Origin: Nocardioides nitrophenolicus
GTDB lineage: Bacteria; Actinomycetota; Actinomycetes; Propionibacteriales; Nocardioidaceae
Length of the DNA stretch: 64,000 bases
Direction of reading: 5' to 3'
Assembly (NCBI RefSeq): GCF_016907515.1
Contig: NZ_JAFBBY010000001.1
Coordinates: 3,348,001-3,412,000 of the forward strand
The translations under genes were made by a program, and so were the position numbers. Under the pieces are notes generated by a model. The model searched no databases. It was not told the DNA's origin and saw nothing but the letters and a program-made list of their open reading frames with translations. Of this stretch, positions 32,470 through 42,216 are shown in pieces. Each line of letters starts with the position of its first letter. Position 1 is the stretch's first letter.

Positions 32470-33897
32470 TCAGGCGGCGCAGCCGTCGGCCAGAACGATC
32501 GCCTGCTGGGCGTGGAGGTGGTACTCGGCTCGGGTGATGGGTCGGGTGCCGCCGCCGGTGACGAGGCGGTAGAGGCCGTGGGGTGTGCCCCAGACCCAGC
32601 GGTCGGGTCCGAGCTGTAGGACGGTGTAGCCGAGGTGGGTCTTGGCTCGGTGGTGGTGTCGAGTGAGTGGGGTGTCGTTGTGGTCGCCGGTCTGGCCGGG
32701 TGGTCCGTTGTTGTCGTAGGGCGTGGTGTGGTCGTGGTCCGGTGTCCGGCCGTGTCTGGTGAAGAGGCCGGTGGCGTGGGGGAAGACGTCGCCGAGCGTC
32801 CTGAGCTCGGTGCGGTGCTTGACGTCGGTGGGGTGCTCGTAGCCGTTGACCGAGCGGCCGGTGTGGAGGTCGATGACCGGGGTGAGGGTGACGGCGGTCT
32901 GGCGGCGCAACAGGTCGCGGACCTGGTCGAGGAGTCGGGGGCCGAGGTCGTCGACGCGGGCGAGGGGGCCGAGGGTGCCGTCGGCCTGCTGGGCGACGTG
33001 GACGACGATCTCCGCCGCGCCCCCAGTCGTGGCGTCGGCTTCGTGTTCGTCAGGAGCCTCGATCGAGCGGTAGAACGCGAGCACGGCGGCGGGGTCGGCG
33101 AGCATCGCGAAGGCCTCGGCGCGCCAGTGGTCCATCGGCAACGGGTCCTGCCCGTCGAGAGGTGGGGTGGCGTGCGCGGCCAGTGCGGTGGCGAGGTCCT
33201 CGACCGTGCGGGCGCACTCGAGGGCGTCGGCCTCGTCGAGGCGGGCGAACACGGTCCCGATCCCGGCCTGGCTGTCGGTGTTGCCGTCGGTGTTGGCGTC
33301 GGGGTCGTCGACCTGGTCACCGGAGCGGGGTCGGGAGAACCAGACGCCCTTCTTGTCCTGGTTGGCCTTGATCCGTTCGGTGTGGGCGGCGGTGTCGGCC
33401 TCGATGACCTTGGCCTCGGCGATCGCCAGGACCCGCGCGGGTGCTGCGTCCAACGCAGCAGCGACCGCGGTGTCGACGATGCGGATCTGGTGCCGGTCGA
33501 GGCGACGCGCCATCCGGGCGACCTTGCGCACCACCCACACCTCGCACCGGCCTTCACCGACGCCGGCCCAGACCTGGGGGAGGCGGTGGCGCAGGTCGAG
33601 GGCGTCGGCCAGCGCCCGGCGGGTGGTCATCACGGCCTCGTGGCGCGCGATCGCGATCTCGACCAGCGCGAGGTCCTGGACCTGTGGCGTGCCGTCACCG
33701 CCGAGCGCGATGAGCCGCGGCCCGCCGAACCTGGCAGGCACCGCGTCGGGCTCGGCCTGCGGGTCACCGGAATGCAGGTCGGCCCAGGCGAGCAACAGCT
33801 CGAGCTTGTCGACCTCGACCTGGCGGGCCATCCGGACGCCGTCCTCGGCCGCCTGGAGCAGCTGCTCCGGTGTGGCTTCCGAGAGGTCCGAGATCAT
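32470..33897 (-). CDS. 13E12-repeat family protein (DUF222 plus HNH-like end)
   Basis: The 475-residue protein has an N-terminal DUF222 helical domain: LLLAWADLHSGDP, then LVEIAIARHEAVMTTRRALA and VWVVRKVARMARRLDRHQI. The C-terminal HNH-like part is DHDHTTPYDNNGPPGQTGD, then LTRHHHRAKTHLGYTVLQ and WVWGTPHGLYRLVTGGGT. The usual Cys residues of the HNH zinc site are absent. Such genes are repetitive in actinobacterial genomes and several mycobacterial members are LexA-regulated. A perfect SOS box lies 12 bases before its ATG. It is an insertion in the polysaccharide locus. Confidence 0.9.
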   Translation of the reverse strand: MISDLSEATPEQLLQAAEDGVRMARQVEVDKLELLLAWADLHSGDPQAEPDAVPARFGGPRLIALGGDGTPQVQDLALVEIAIARHEAVMTTRRALADALDLRHRLPQVWAGVGEGRCEVWVVRKVARMARRLDRHQIRIVDTAVAAALDAAPARVLAIAEAKVIEADTAAHTERIKANQDKKGVWFSRPRSGDQVDDPDANTDGNTDSQAGIGTVFARLDEADALECARTVEDLATALAAHATPPLDGQDPLPMDHWRAEAFAMLADPAAVLAFYRSIEAPDEHEADATTGGAAEIVVHVAQQADGTLGPLARVDDLGPRLLDQVRDLLRRQTAVTLTPVIDLHTGRSVNGYEHPTDVKHRTELRTLGDVFPHATGLFTRHGRTPDHDHTTPYDNNGPPGQTGDHNDTPLTRHHHRAKTHLGYTVLQLGPDRWVWGTPHGLYRLVTGGGTRPITRAEYHLHAQQAIVLADGCAA

Positions 33898-33908
33898 GGC
33901 TCATTGTA

Positions 33909-33924
33909 TCGAACATCTGTTCGA
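33909..33924 (-). promoter_or_regulatory. Perfect SOS (LexA) box
   Basis: TCGAACATCTGTTCGA matches the actinobacterial LexA site TCGAAC-N4-GTTCGA without mismatch. It lies 12 bases upstream of the 13E12 gene start at 33897, so repression by LexA and DNA-damage induction are expected. Confidence 0.85.
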
Positions 33925-34036
33925 ATCGCCAGGGCTCCGGAGGACCTTTCCCGGGCCTCCGTGCCTGGCTCTCCTTCACCGCAGAACCGTCTCGCGATCC
34001 GTTGGGAGACAGATGGTCCCCACGTCCGAGGGAGCG

Positions 34037-34720
34037 CTACGAGGGCGGATGCCACCCGACCTTGTACGCCGCGCCGACGGCGGCGAGCTGGGAGCTCATC
34101 TCCAGCTTGGCCAGGATCGACTTCACCTGGGTCCGGACGGTGGCCTCGGAGACCACGCTGGTACGGGCGATCTCGCGGACCGGGGCGCCGCGCATGAGCG
34201 CGCCGAGCACCTCCATCTCGCGCCGGGTGAGCCGGTCCAGCCGGGTCCGGATGTCGCGGACCTCGTCGCGATCGTGGAGCGCCAGCTCGATCAGGGAGCC
34301 GCGCTCCTCGGCGTTCATGAGCGGCAGCCCGTCGCGGGCGCGGCGGACGGTGGCCACCACCTCGTGCAGCGGGCAGGTCTTGACCAGGACCGCCTTGGCG
34401 CCCCGGCGCAGGCATTCGCCACGGCGGGCGCTCTCCCCGCTGCCGGTGACCACCACGACCGCGATGCCGGCCGCCGCGAGCGGGGTGATCAGCCGCATCC
34501 CGTCGCCCACGCGCCCCAGGTCGAGGTCGAGCAGGATCACCCGGGGCGCGCTGCGCAGGGCGGTCGCGAGCACCGTGGCGAGGGTGGCGTGCGCGTCGGT
34601 GAGGTCGATCCGGCGTACGACATAGCCCTCGGACTCCAAGGTGAGGGAGACCGACTCGGCGAACAGCGCGTGGTCGTCGATGATCGTGATCCGCATCGGG
34701 CGGGGGCGTCCGGTCGACAT
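34037..34720 (-). CDS. LuxR-family response regulator, canonical receiver
   Basis: The 227-residue protein has a receiver domain (about 9-125) with acidic pair D15-D16, phospho-acceptor in VILLDLDLG (D65 or D67), TG at 92-93 and K114 (AVLVKT). The C-terminal LuxR HTH at about 160-220 includes LTRREMEVLGALMRGAPVRE and EATVRTQVKSILAKLEMSSQ. ATG 34720 is preceded by GGGGTGA; a GTG at 34729 overlaps the kinase stop. It follows the kinase by five bases and should be its partner. The paralogue at 56068-56766 is degenerate. Confidence 0.92.
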   Translation of the reverse strand: MSTGRPRPMRITIIDDHALFAESVSLTLESEGYVVRRIDLTDAHATLATVLATALRSAPRVILLDLDLGRVGDGMRLITPLAAAGIAVVVVTGSGESARRGECLRRGAKAVLVKTCPLHEVVATVRRARDGLPLMNAEERGSLIELALHDRDEVRDIRTRLDRLTRREMEVLGALMRGAPVREIARTSVVSEATVRTQVKSILAKLEMSSQLAAVGAAYKVGWHPPS

Positions 34721-34725
34721 CGTCG

Positions 34726-36312
34726 TCACCCCGCCACGGCCGTCGTCGGTACGACGTGCGCCGGTGGGGCGGCCGCGGACACGTGCGGCCTCGGCACGGG
34801 ACCGGCCGCCGTCCGTGCGGCGGGGAGGGTCACCACGAAGGTGGCGCCGCCCCCGCGGGAGGCGGCGGACCGCTCGTGGTGGAGCGAGCCGCCGAGCTCG
34901 AGCATCAGCCGGTGCGCCCGCTGCAGGCCGATGCCCTGACCGGTGGAGGCCACGCCGCGGGCGCCCCACTGGAAGAGCCGGTCCTCCAGCTCCGGCTCGA
35001 CGCCCGGTCCCTGGTCGGAGACCCGGATCTCGACGCACTCGCCGGTCACCTGGGAGACGACGGTGGTGGCTCGGCCGTGGGCGTGGCGATGGGCGTTGGT
35101 GAGCAGCACGTTGAGAACCTCCGCGAGAGCGTCGTGACGGGCGAGCACGCGGTGCCCGTCCGGATGCCAGTGCACGCGGTGGCCGAGTGCCTCCTGGGCG
35201 ATGACGAGCGGTTCGACGACGTCGTCGACCGCGATCTCGGTCACCTGGTCGGGACCGTCGTCGATGCAGGTGCGACCGAGGCGGGCGGCCTCCGCGTCGA
35301 CCATGTGCTTGAGGGCCAGGCGCCGCGGACCGGGCGGGACCTGGTCGCTGGTGAGCAGGTGGACGCCGGCCACGATCCCCGCCGTCGCGGCCCGCATCTC
35401 GTGGGCCACCTCGCGGTCGTGCTGCACGGTCGCCTCGGCCTCGGCCGCCCGCAGGACCAGGCTGGCCTCGAGCGAGCTGTGCTCGCGCAGCGAGGAGAGC
35501 AGCAGCCCGATGACCGTGGTCGCGAAGAGCGCGTCGCACAGCACGATGCCCGCGATCACGCCCGGGGGCGGCGAGGTCGCCTCGGTCAGCGTCGCCGCCA
35601 CCCGGGCCGCGAAGAGCACGAAGACGCCGCACGCCAGTCGCACCGCCGCCCAGCGGGGCAGCGGCGAGCTGAGCAGGCTCACGGTGACCAGCACGGTGAC
35701 GGCGGTGATCGCGGCGAGCACCAGCAGGTCCGGCCAGCGGTCGACCGACAGGAAGGGTGAGGGATCGGTGAGGATCAGCCCGAGCCGGACACCCAGGACG
35801 CCGAGTCCGAGCAGCAGCCCGCCGAGCATCGGGTTGACCCGCGGCGGGTGCTGGTCGCGGAGACCGACGGAGAGCACGGCGAGCAGCACCAGCACCGTCA
35901 CCAGGTGACCGGCGGTGAGGCGGTAGCTGTGCCCGCCGTGCGCCGCGTCGCCGAGCGACATCATCACCAGGGGCAGGTCCTGGACGGCGACCAGGGTGGC
36001 CGCGGTCGCCATCCGGGCGCGGACCAGGCTGTGCCCGATGCTGACGTCGAAGGAGAGCACCAGGGCGCTGGCGAGCAGCACCAGGTCGGACAGCACCATG
36101 CACAGGTGGCCGGCCGCGGCCACGGACTGCCGGGACGGGTCCTCCAGCAGCAGGACGCCGTACGGGTGGAGCATGAGGCACGCGAGGAGCAGGGCCCACC
36201 ACAGGGGCGCGCGGTCAGCAGCTCGGGGTGAGGTGAGTGACCGTCGAGTGACCGCCCGAGAGAGCACCGGATGAGGGTGCCGGGACTGACGGCCCGGGTG
36301 CGGACGCGTCAT
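34726..36312 (-). CDS. Membrane sensor histidine kinase (pair A)
   Basis: The 528-residue protein has about seven membrane helices (about residues 36-270), a dimerisation region with the phospho-His in DREVAHEMRAATAG, and a HATPase domain: N box NVLLTNAHRHAHG, G1 DQGPGV, G2 GQGIGLQRAH. The long multi-helix sensor has no extracellular loop of size, suggesting a membrane or small-molecule signal. It shares layout and phrases (PLLVVLG/VQDLPLVM, GHLVTVLVL, PPPG) with the kinase at 56798-58309. Pair A is an operon with the regulator downstream. Confidence 0.92.
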   Translation of the reverse strand: MTRPHPGRQSRHPHPVLSRAVTRRSLTSPRAADRAPLWWALLLACLMLHPYGVLLLEDPSRQSVAAAGHLCMVLSDLVLLASALVLSFDVSIGHSLVRARMATAATLVAVQDLPLVMMSLGDAAHGGHSYRLTAGHLVTVLVLLAVLSVGLRDQHPPRVNPMLGGLLLGLGVLGVRLGLILTDPSPFLSVDRWPDLLVLAAITAVTVLVTVSLLSSPLPRWAAVRLACGVFVLFAARVAATLTEATSPPPGVIAGIVLCDALFATTVIGLLLSSLREHSSLEASLVLRAAEAEATVQHDREVAHEMRAATAGIVAGVHLLTSDQVPPGPRRLALKHMVDAEAARLGRTCIDDGPDQVTEIAVDDVVEPLVIAQEALGHRVHWHPDGHRVLARHDALAEVLNVLLTNAHRHAHGRATTVVSQVTGECVEIRVSDQGPGVEPELEDRLFQWGARGVASTGQGIGLQRAHRLMLELGGSLHHERSAASRGGGATFVVTLPAARTAAGPVPRPHVSAAAPPAHVVPTTAVAG

Positions 36313-36363
36313 GGATGCGATTATGCGCGGCTGTCCGGCTCCCGGTCGAGGTTGGCCGCAACG

Positions 36364-36377
36364 TACCCAATTTTGGC
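36364..36377. promoter_or_regulatory. Shared palindromic element upstream of kinase operon
   Basis: TACCCAATTTTGGC contains CCAA-TT-TTGG arms. It is 52 bases upstream of the kinase start at 36312. Related sequences occur in other promoter gaps of this locus. Confidence 0.45.
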
Positions 36378-36415
36378 TCGTTCCGCTCGTATTGTCGGCA
36401 GGCCCTCACCATCCT

Positions 36416-39400
36416 TCACGGACCGGTCACGGTGACCTGGCGGGTGGTCGTGGTGGCCACTCCCCAGCCATCGGTGACGGTCAGCTGGACGGGGTAGGTG
36501 CCCGCCGCGGCGAAGGTGTGGGACACCGAGCTCGTGGTGGCGTTCGGTGTGCCGTCCCCCCAGACCCAGCGGTAGGTGATCGTGTCGCCCGGGTCGGGGT
36601 CGCTCGAGCCGACGGCCGAGAAGTTGCAGACCAGTGTCGAGCACGCCGGCGGGTTCAGCACGGCGACCGGTGCCCGGTTTCCGGGCGGCGTCGTGATCGT
36701 GACGGTCTGCGTCGCGGTGCCGGTGTCACCCCACTCGTCCCGCGCCGTCAGCGTGACCGTGAAGGTCCCGGGTGTGGCGTAGGTGCGGGTCGGTAGCGGC
36801 CCGGTGCCGGTGCCGTTGCCGAAGTTCCACGAGTAGGTCAGCGTCGCGGCGTTCTCGTCGGTGGAGCCACGGGCGTCGTAGGTGCAGACGTTGTTCGTGC
36901 AGCTGACCGTGAAGCTCGCCACCGGCGGGTTGTTCGGCGGGTGGGTGACCGTCGCGTGCCGCTCGGAGACCGCGCTGACGAAGTTGTGCTGGTCGATCGC
37001 CCGCACCTGCACGGTGTAGGCCCCGGCCGGGATCACCGGTGTGGTGTAGGAGAAGTTCGAGCCGGGGGTGCCGGGACTGTTGAGGAAGGCCGTGCGCCAG
37101 CTCGGGGTGGTGCTGGTGAAGGTGCCCGTCGAGCTCAGGTACTGCCCGGCGGAGTTCACGATCCCGACCTGTACCTGCTGCATCGCCTGGTCGTCCTCGG
37201 CTCGGCCGCTCACGAAGATCTTCCCGTCCGGGAACGCGGCGCCCTCGGTCGGGCTCAGCAGCGCGTCGGTCAGGACCGGCGGCTGGTCGCCCGGATAGAT
37301 CGGGTAGCGCGAGGTCGCTCCGGTGGTCGACGGGTCCTGCTGCCCCGCGCTGTCCCAGGCGTAGGCCGTGACATTCCAGTCGCCCTGGGTCGGCAGCGCC
37401 CGGTTCAGCGACCAGGTGGTGCTCGTCGCCCCGGGACTGGCCAGGGTGGCGTCGAGGTAGGCGAGCGAGGCCGACAGGGTGCCGTCCGGCTGGAGGTAGC
37501 GGCTGGTGTCGGCGTCGCGGAGCGACACGGCGACGCGGGCGACGCCCTTGTCGTCGGTGGCCGCACCCGAGAGGTTCAGCAGCAGGACCTGCTGGCCGGT
37601 GATCGTCCCGGTCGGCGTGATCGTCGCGTTGGGCGGGCTGTCGCCCGGGATGGTCGCGTTGAGCGTCAGCCGGCCCTGGTTGGCCGACGACGTCGACAGC
37701 CCGATGTTGTCGTCGGCGCTGACGGTGAACGTGTAGCTGCCGGGGCTGAGATTGAACGGCGTCGTGTAGCTCCAGTTGTAGCTGCCCTGGTTGATGTTGA
37801 CCGGCGAGATCCGGTAGGAGCCGGCGATCACATTGGTGCCCCACGAGCCGTCGGCCGCCAGCCGTTCACCCGTCGAGTTGTTGCGCAGCGTCACCCACAC
37901 CTGGTGCAGGGACTGGTCGTCGTTGGCCGAGCCCGCGAACGTGATCGGGCTGCCGGGAGTCACCGCGACCGGCTGGACCGTCGTCGGAGGCACCATCGAC
38001 ACCGGCTGGCTGATCGAGACCGTCGGCGCCTGTCCGGTGGTCGTCACGATCCAGCGCCGGTCGGCCGTGTCGAGCGACGACTGGCCACCGGTGTCGGAGG
38101 AGCGGGCCTGCGCCCACCACTCGTCCTCGAAGGGCACGGTGACCTCGTAGGACCAGGTGGTCGAGGTCGCGCCGACCACGTCGGGGGTGATCTGGAAGGA
38201 GTTGTAGGTGAAGGACACCGTGCCGTCGTCCTGCAGGTAGCGGTTCTGCGTGTCGCGCAGGGTCAGGCTGATCCCGTTGACGCCGATGTCGTCGGCCGCG
38301 CTGCCGGTGATGGTGAAGGTCGTCTGGGCCTGGGGGCTCGGCGGACCGGTGATGCTCGTCGTCGGCGGCGCGTCCGCGGTCCCGAAGGTCTCGTACTTCT
38401 TCGACGCCTTGGTGTTGTCGCCCGTGCCGTTGCTCGCGACCGCGCGGGCCCGGACCAGCAGCTCGCGGTTGTTGGTCATCGTGACCGGCAGCCGCCAGGT
38501 GCGGTTCGGACCGGTGCCCGGGTCCAGGGTCGCGTTGAAGGTGTTGAGCGTCGTGGTGCCCCAGGTGGTGAGGTCGTCGTTGAGGTAGCGGTTGGAGTTG
38601 CGGTCCTGGATCTCGACCTCGACCCGGTTGATGCCGGAGGCCGCGGTCGCCGTGCCGGTGATCTCGTACGGCGTGTTCACCGGCTCGATCCGACCCTCGA
38701 TGGGCGCGGTGATCGTGGTCTGGGTGCCGTTCTGCGCCGGCACGCTGTTGAAGTCGAGGAAGGCGATCCGGCCGACGTTGTAGCCGCCCTTGGTGTTGCC
38801 GTCGCCGCCCACGAACAGCCCGCGCGGGGTCGCCTCGAGGTGCTTGTCGCCCTCGTTGGAGTTGGACGACACGAACCACTCCAGGGCGTGCCCGTCGACC
38901 GGGTCGAGCGCGCCGAGGTGGGCGCGCTTGACCACCGCGTCGCCCAGGGCGTACGCCGAGAGCCCCTGTCCGGTGCCGTAGCCGACGTCGTCGAGACCGG
39001 GCCACGGCAGCGGCGCGGTCGCCGACTCCGACCACTGGAAGTGGCCGCCGACGTAGATGCCGGCCTCGGTGATCGCGACCGAGTACGTCGAGTCGAACTG
39101 CCGGGTGATCCAGACCGGCTGGGCGTTCGGGTCGTCGTTCAGGTCGAACCTGATCACGGTGTCGTTGATCGGCGGGCGGTCGCCGCCCGAGCCGCTGGTC
39201 ACGATGAAGTAGGACCCGTCGGGCGAGATGTCGCCGCCGTAGGCGCGCTGGATGCCGCCCACGAACTGCAGGTTGTCCTGCCACAGCGTGGTCTTCCACG
39301 GTGTCAGCCGGTTTGTGCGGGTGTTGATGATCGCGACGCCGTACCGGTCCTGGCCGTTGACCTGGCGACCGGTGTGGACCACCAGCAGCCGGCCCTCGTC

Positions 39401-41938
39401 GCGGCTCAGCTTCAGTCGCTGCACGGCGAGGTCGCCGTTGGTGCCGATGCCGCCGGTGATGTTGTTGACGAAGTCGCCGCGGACCGCGCCGGTGACCCCG
39501 TCGAGCGCGGCGAGAGCCCCGCGCGGCACGTTGTTGATCGTGCTGAAGCGGCCGCCGGCGTACACCGTGGTGTTGGTGACGGCGAGCTCGTTGACCTTGC
39601 CGTTGGCGTTGGCGACGAAGCCGGCGATCGGCGCACCGGTGGCGGGATCGATCCGGGCGATCGCCTTCCTGGTCTGGCCGTTTACGGTGCCGAAGGTGCC
39701 GGAGATGTAGAGCTTGGTGCCGTCGGGCGTCGCCTCGACCGCGTCCACGCCGCCGTTGGTGAAGGTCGGCCGGAAGCTGGTGTCGACCTGTCCCGTGCTC
39801 CAGTTGTAGGCCGCCAGCCCGGCCTGGTTGACGATCGCGCCGTTGTTGGGCTGCCGGATCGAGGTGAAGGTGCCGGCGATGTACACCCGGTTGCCGACGA
39901 CCTCGATGTCCCAGATCTCACCGTCGGTGATGGTCGGCTGGTCGGTGCGCGGGGTGTCCGGCACCAGCCGGGTGTGCCCCGGTGCCGGGTCGAGCGGCAC
40001 CGCCGTCGCGGTGCCGGTCGTCTGGTCGGTGTGCCCGTGCCCGTCGTTCACCGTCAGGGTGACCGTGCGGGTGCCGGTGGTCGCATAGGTGTGGGACGGG
40101 TTGACCCCGGACCCGGTCTGGCCGTCGCCGAACTGCCAGCTGTAGCTCAGCGCGTCCTTGTCGAGGTCGTAGGAGTGCGCGGCGTCGAACTCGCAGGTCA
40201 TGCCGGCGCATCCGGTCGAGAAGTCGGCGACCGGAGGCTCGTTGGTGCCGGTCGCGTCGACGCCGGGGTCGATGACGACGGAGAGCAGCATGTCGCGCGA
40301 GACGGACGTGCTGGTGGTGGCGGTCCGGCCGGGCACGGGACCGACGGCCACGGCGCCGTCGGAGTCGCCGAGGATCGCGCTCACCTTGCCGGTCCCGGAC
40401 GCCGCGGCCTGGGTCCGCGTCTGCTCGCCGGCCGGCAGCGACCACACGGTGTCGGTCGAGGACTTCTCGCTCCAGACGTTGACCAGCCACGAGTTGGCGT
40501 GGGCGGCGCTGACCGCGGGAGCGGTGTGGCTGGTGGCCGGGGCGTCCACACCCCCCAGCGCGGACGCCCCGACCACAGCCGGTCCGGTGCTGCGATAGGC
40601 AGCGACGGTCAGTGCGGACTTCAGGTAGGTGGTGCCGGACGACACCGTGACGTCGCGGCCCGCGTCGGCCGCGGTGGCGCTGCGCGTCCAGGCGCGGCCG
40701 CGGATGCCGTTGCCGTCCCGGGTCTGGATCAGCGTCCAGCCGGCCGGGTCGTCGACGGGCACGGTCGTGGTGTTGGCGACGAAGAAGAGCAGCAGCCGGT
40801 CACCGGGCTCGACCGTGCTCGGGATGGTGACCGAGCGGCCGGGTGCGTTGCCGGCGGTGCTGGCCGAGCCGACGTACTGGATCTGGCCGGCGGTCACGCT
40901 CACGTCCGGGCTGACCTGGCGGGTGGTCGTCGCCTGGTGGCTCCCGTCGCTGACGGTGAGGGTCACCGTCCGCGGGCCGGCGGAGGCGTAGGTGTGGCTG
41001 GGCGTGCGGCCGGTGCCGCTCTGCCCGTCGCCGAAGGCCCAGGCGTAGGTCAGCGGGTCGCCGTCGGCGTCGCTCGAGCCGGACCCGTCGAAGGAGCAGG
41101 TGAGCCCGCTGCAGCCGGCCGTGAACGAGGCCTGGGGCGCGGTGTCGCCGAGCTGGCCGGGGCTGATCACCACGGAGAAGGTGGCCGACCGCGAGGCCGC
41201 GGAGCTGAGCGTGGCGGTCCGGACGGGCGCGGTGCCGGTGGCGACCGGGCCGTTGGAGTCGCCCCACACGCCGCTGACCTTGCCGCTGCCGGTGGTGGCG
41301 GCGGTGCCGCGGCTGGTGGTGCCGGCCGGGACCGTCCAGGTGCTGTCGGTCGAGGACTTCTCGGTCCACACCCCGACCAGCCAGGAGCCGGCGTCGGCGA
41401 CCGCGATCGCCGGCGCGTCCACGCTGGTGCTCGACGTGTCGGAGCCGCCGGCGAGGGCCGTGACCGCCGGCGTGACGCCGGTGCTGCGGTAGGCGCCGAC
41501 CGACATGACGGACTTGGCCGCGGTGGTGGTCGTGACCGTCACATTGGTGTTGGCGTCGCCGGCGACCGCGGTCCGCGACCACAGCCGGGCCCGGATCGCG
41601 TTGCCGTCGCGGCTGGCGAGCGGGCTCCAGCCGGTCAGGTCCGGGATCGTCTCGGTCGTGTTGGTGGTGAGCTCGAGGAGCAGCAGGTCACCGGGCTGGA
41701 CCGTGCTCGGGATCCGCACGACGTGAGCCGTCCGGTTGCCGGCGGTGCTCGCCGCGTCGACGAAGGAGACCACTCCCGGTGCCGCCTGGGCGGGCGGGAC
41801 CAGCGGGCTGAGTGGCGCGAGTGCGGGGACGACCACGAAGGCGGTAAGGATGGGGACGACCGCCCGGGCGATGCGACGCCATCGTCGGCTGGGGACCGGT
41901 TGACGCCGACTGGTGGTGGTTGAACGCATCTGCCTCAC
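36416..41938 (-). CDS. Giant secreted PKD/Ig-like/beta-propeller protein
   Basis: The 1,840-residue protein has a signal peptide (basic N-terminus, core VVPILTAFVVVPALAPLSP, cleavage near AQAAPG). Two related beta modules (about 55-265 and 365-580) alternate with PKD domains (GCSGLTCSFDGSGSSDADGD; GCAGMTCEFDAAHSYDLDKD). A propeller like those of the other two secreted proteins follows (about 650-1085). At least five Ig-like repeats with the phrase RYLQDDGT/RYLQPDGT come next, then two C-terminal PKD domains. No LPXTG or membrane anchor is seen. It is a likely surface adhesin or matrix protein. GTG 41938 or ATG 41929 is the start. Confidence 0.85.
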   Translation of the reverse strand: MRQMRSTTTSRRQPVPSRRWRRIARAVVPILTAFVVVPALAPLSPLVPPAQAAPGVVSFVDAASTAGNRTAHVVRIPSTVQPGDLLLLELTTNTTETIPDLTGWSPLASRDGNAIRARLWSRTAVAGDANTNVTVTTTTAAKSVMSVGAYRSTGVTPAVTALAGGSDTSSTSVDAPAIAVADAGSWLVGVWTEKSSTDSTWTVPAGTTSRGTAATTGSGKVSGVWGDSNGPVATGTAPVRTATLSSAASRSATFSVVISPGQLGDTAPQASFTAGCSGLTCSFDGSGSSDADGDPLTYAWAFGDGQSGTGRTPSHTYASAGPRTVTLTVSDGSHQATTTRQVSPDVSVTAGQIQYVGSASTAGNAPGRSVTIPSTVEPGDRLLLFFVANTTTVPVDDPAGWTLIQTRDGNGIRGRAWTRSATAADAGRDVTVSSGTTYLKSALTVAAYRSTGPAVVGASALGGVDAPATSHTAPAVSAAHANSWLVNVWSEKSSTDTVWSLPAGEQTRTQAAASGTGKVSAILGDSDGAVAVGPVPGRTATTSTSVSRDMLLSVVIDPGVDATGTNEPPVADFSTGCAGMTCEFDAAHSYDLDKDALSYSWQFGDGQTGSGVNPSHTYATTGTRTVTLTVNDGHGHTDQTTGTATAVPLDPAPGHTRLVPDTPRTDQPTITDGEIWDIEVVGNRVYIAGTFTSIRQPNNGAIVNQAGLAAYNWSTGQVDTSFRPTFTNGGVDAVEATPDGTKLYISGTFGTVNGQTRKAIARIDPATGAPIAGFVANANGKVNELAVTNTTVYAGGRFSTINNVPRGALAALDGVTGAVRGDFVNNITGGIGTNGDLAVQRLKLSRDEGRLLVVHTGRQVNGQDRYGVAIINTRTNRLTPWKTTLWQDNLQFVGGIQRAYGGDISPDGSYFIVTSGSGGDRPPINDTVIRFDLNDDPNAQPVWITRQFDSTYSVAITEAGIYVGGHFQWSESATAPLPWPGLDDVGYGTGQGLSAYALGDAVVKRAHLGALDPVDGHALEWFVSSNSNEGDKHLEATPRGLFVGGDGNTKGGYNVGRIAFLDFNSVPAQNGTQTTITAPIEGRIEPVNTPYEITGTATAASGINRVEVEIQDRNSNRYLNDDLTTWGTTTLNTFNATLDPGTGPNRTWRLPVTMTNNRELLVRARAVASNGTGDNTKASKKYETFGTADAPPTTSITGPPSPQAQTTFTITGSAADDIGVNGISLTLRDTQNRYLQDDGTVSFTYNSFQITPDVVGATSTTWSYEVTVPFEDEWWAQARSSDTGGQSSLDTADRRWIVTTTGQAPTVSISQPVSMVPPTTVQPVAVTPGSPITFAGSANDDQSLHQVWVTLRNNSTGERLAADGSWGTNVIAGSYRISPVNINQGSYNWSYTTPFNLSPGSYTFTVSADDNIGLSTSSANQGRLTLNATIPGDSPPNATITPTGTITGQQVLLLNLSGAATDDKGVARVAVSLRDADTSRYLQPDGTLSASLAYLDATLASPGATSTTWSLNRALPTQGDWNVTAYAWDSAGQQDPSTTGATSRYPIYPGDQPPVLTDALLSPTEGAAFPDGKIFVSGRAEDDQAMQQVQVGIVNSAGQYLSSTGTFTSTTPSWRTAFLNSPGTPGSNFSYTTPVIPAGAYTVQVRAIDQHNFVSAVSERHATVTHPPNNPPVASFTVSCTNNVCTYDARGSTDENAATLTYSWNFGNGTGTGPLPTRTYATPGTFTVTLTARDEWGDTGTATQTVTITTPPGNRAPVAVLNPPACSTLVCNFSAVGSSDPDPGDTITYRWVWGDGTPNATTSSVSHTFAAAGTYPVQLTVTDGWGVATTTTRQVTVTGP

Positions 41939-42014
41939 CGTCCCCGCACTCGCATGTGCCCTCGGTCCTGAGGGCGAGCCCAGATCGTGTCAACGGTCAC
42001 ATGACGACGGCATG

Positions 42015-42027
42015 ACCGATATTGGGC
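42015..42027. promoter_or_regulatory. Shared palindromic element, copy 1 in divergent gap
   Basis: ACCGATATTGGGC lies in the divergent gap between the giant secreted protein and the co-polymerase gene. It differs by one base from CCAATATTGG. Confidence 0.4.
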
Positions 42028-42076
42028 AGGAATCGCCCGTACTTTCGGGGCTTTCGCGAGCCGTCAGTCGACCCAT

Positions 42077-42091
42077 CCCACAAATTGGGGG
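42077..42091. promoter_or_regulatory. Shared palindromic element, copy 2 in divergent gap
   Basis: CCCACAAATTGGGGG, followed by GTATCTG. It lies 126 bases before the co-polymerase start and 139 bases before the giant-protein start. The rest of this 278-base gap shows no gene. Confidence 0.45.
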
Positions 42092-42216
42092 TATCTGCCC
42101 ACGTCGCCCTCCGGACCGCCCGGAGGCGCCCATGATGAACCGGTCATCGAGCGGACCGGCCGGTGGGATCAGGGCTGGGCCGACCCGACGGCTGGACCGA
42201 GACCGGGGAGGTGGAC

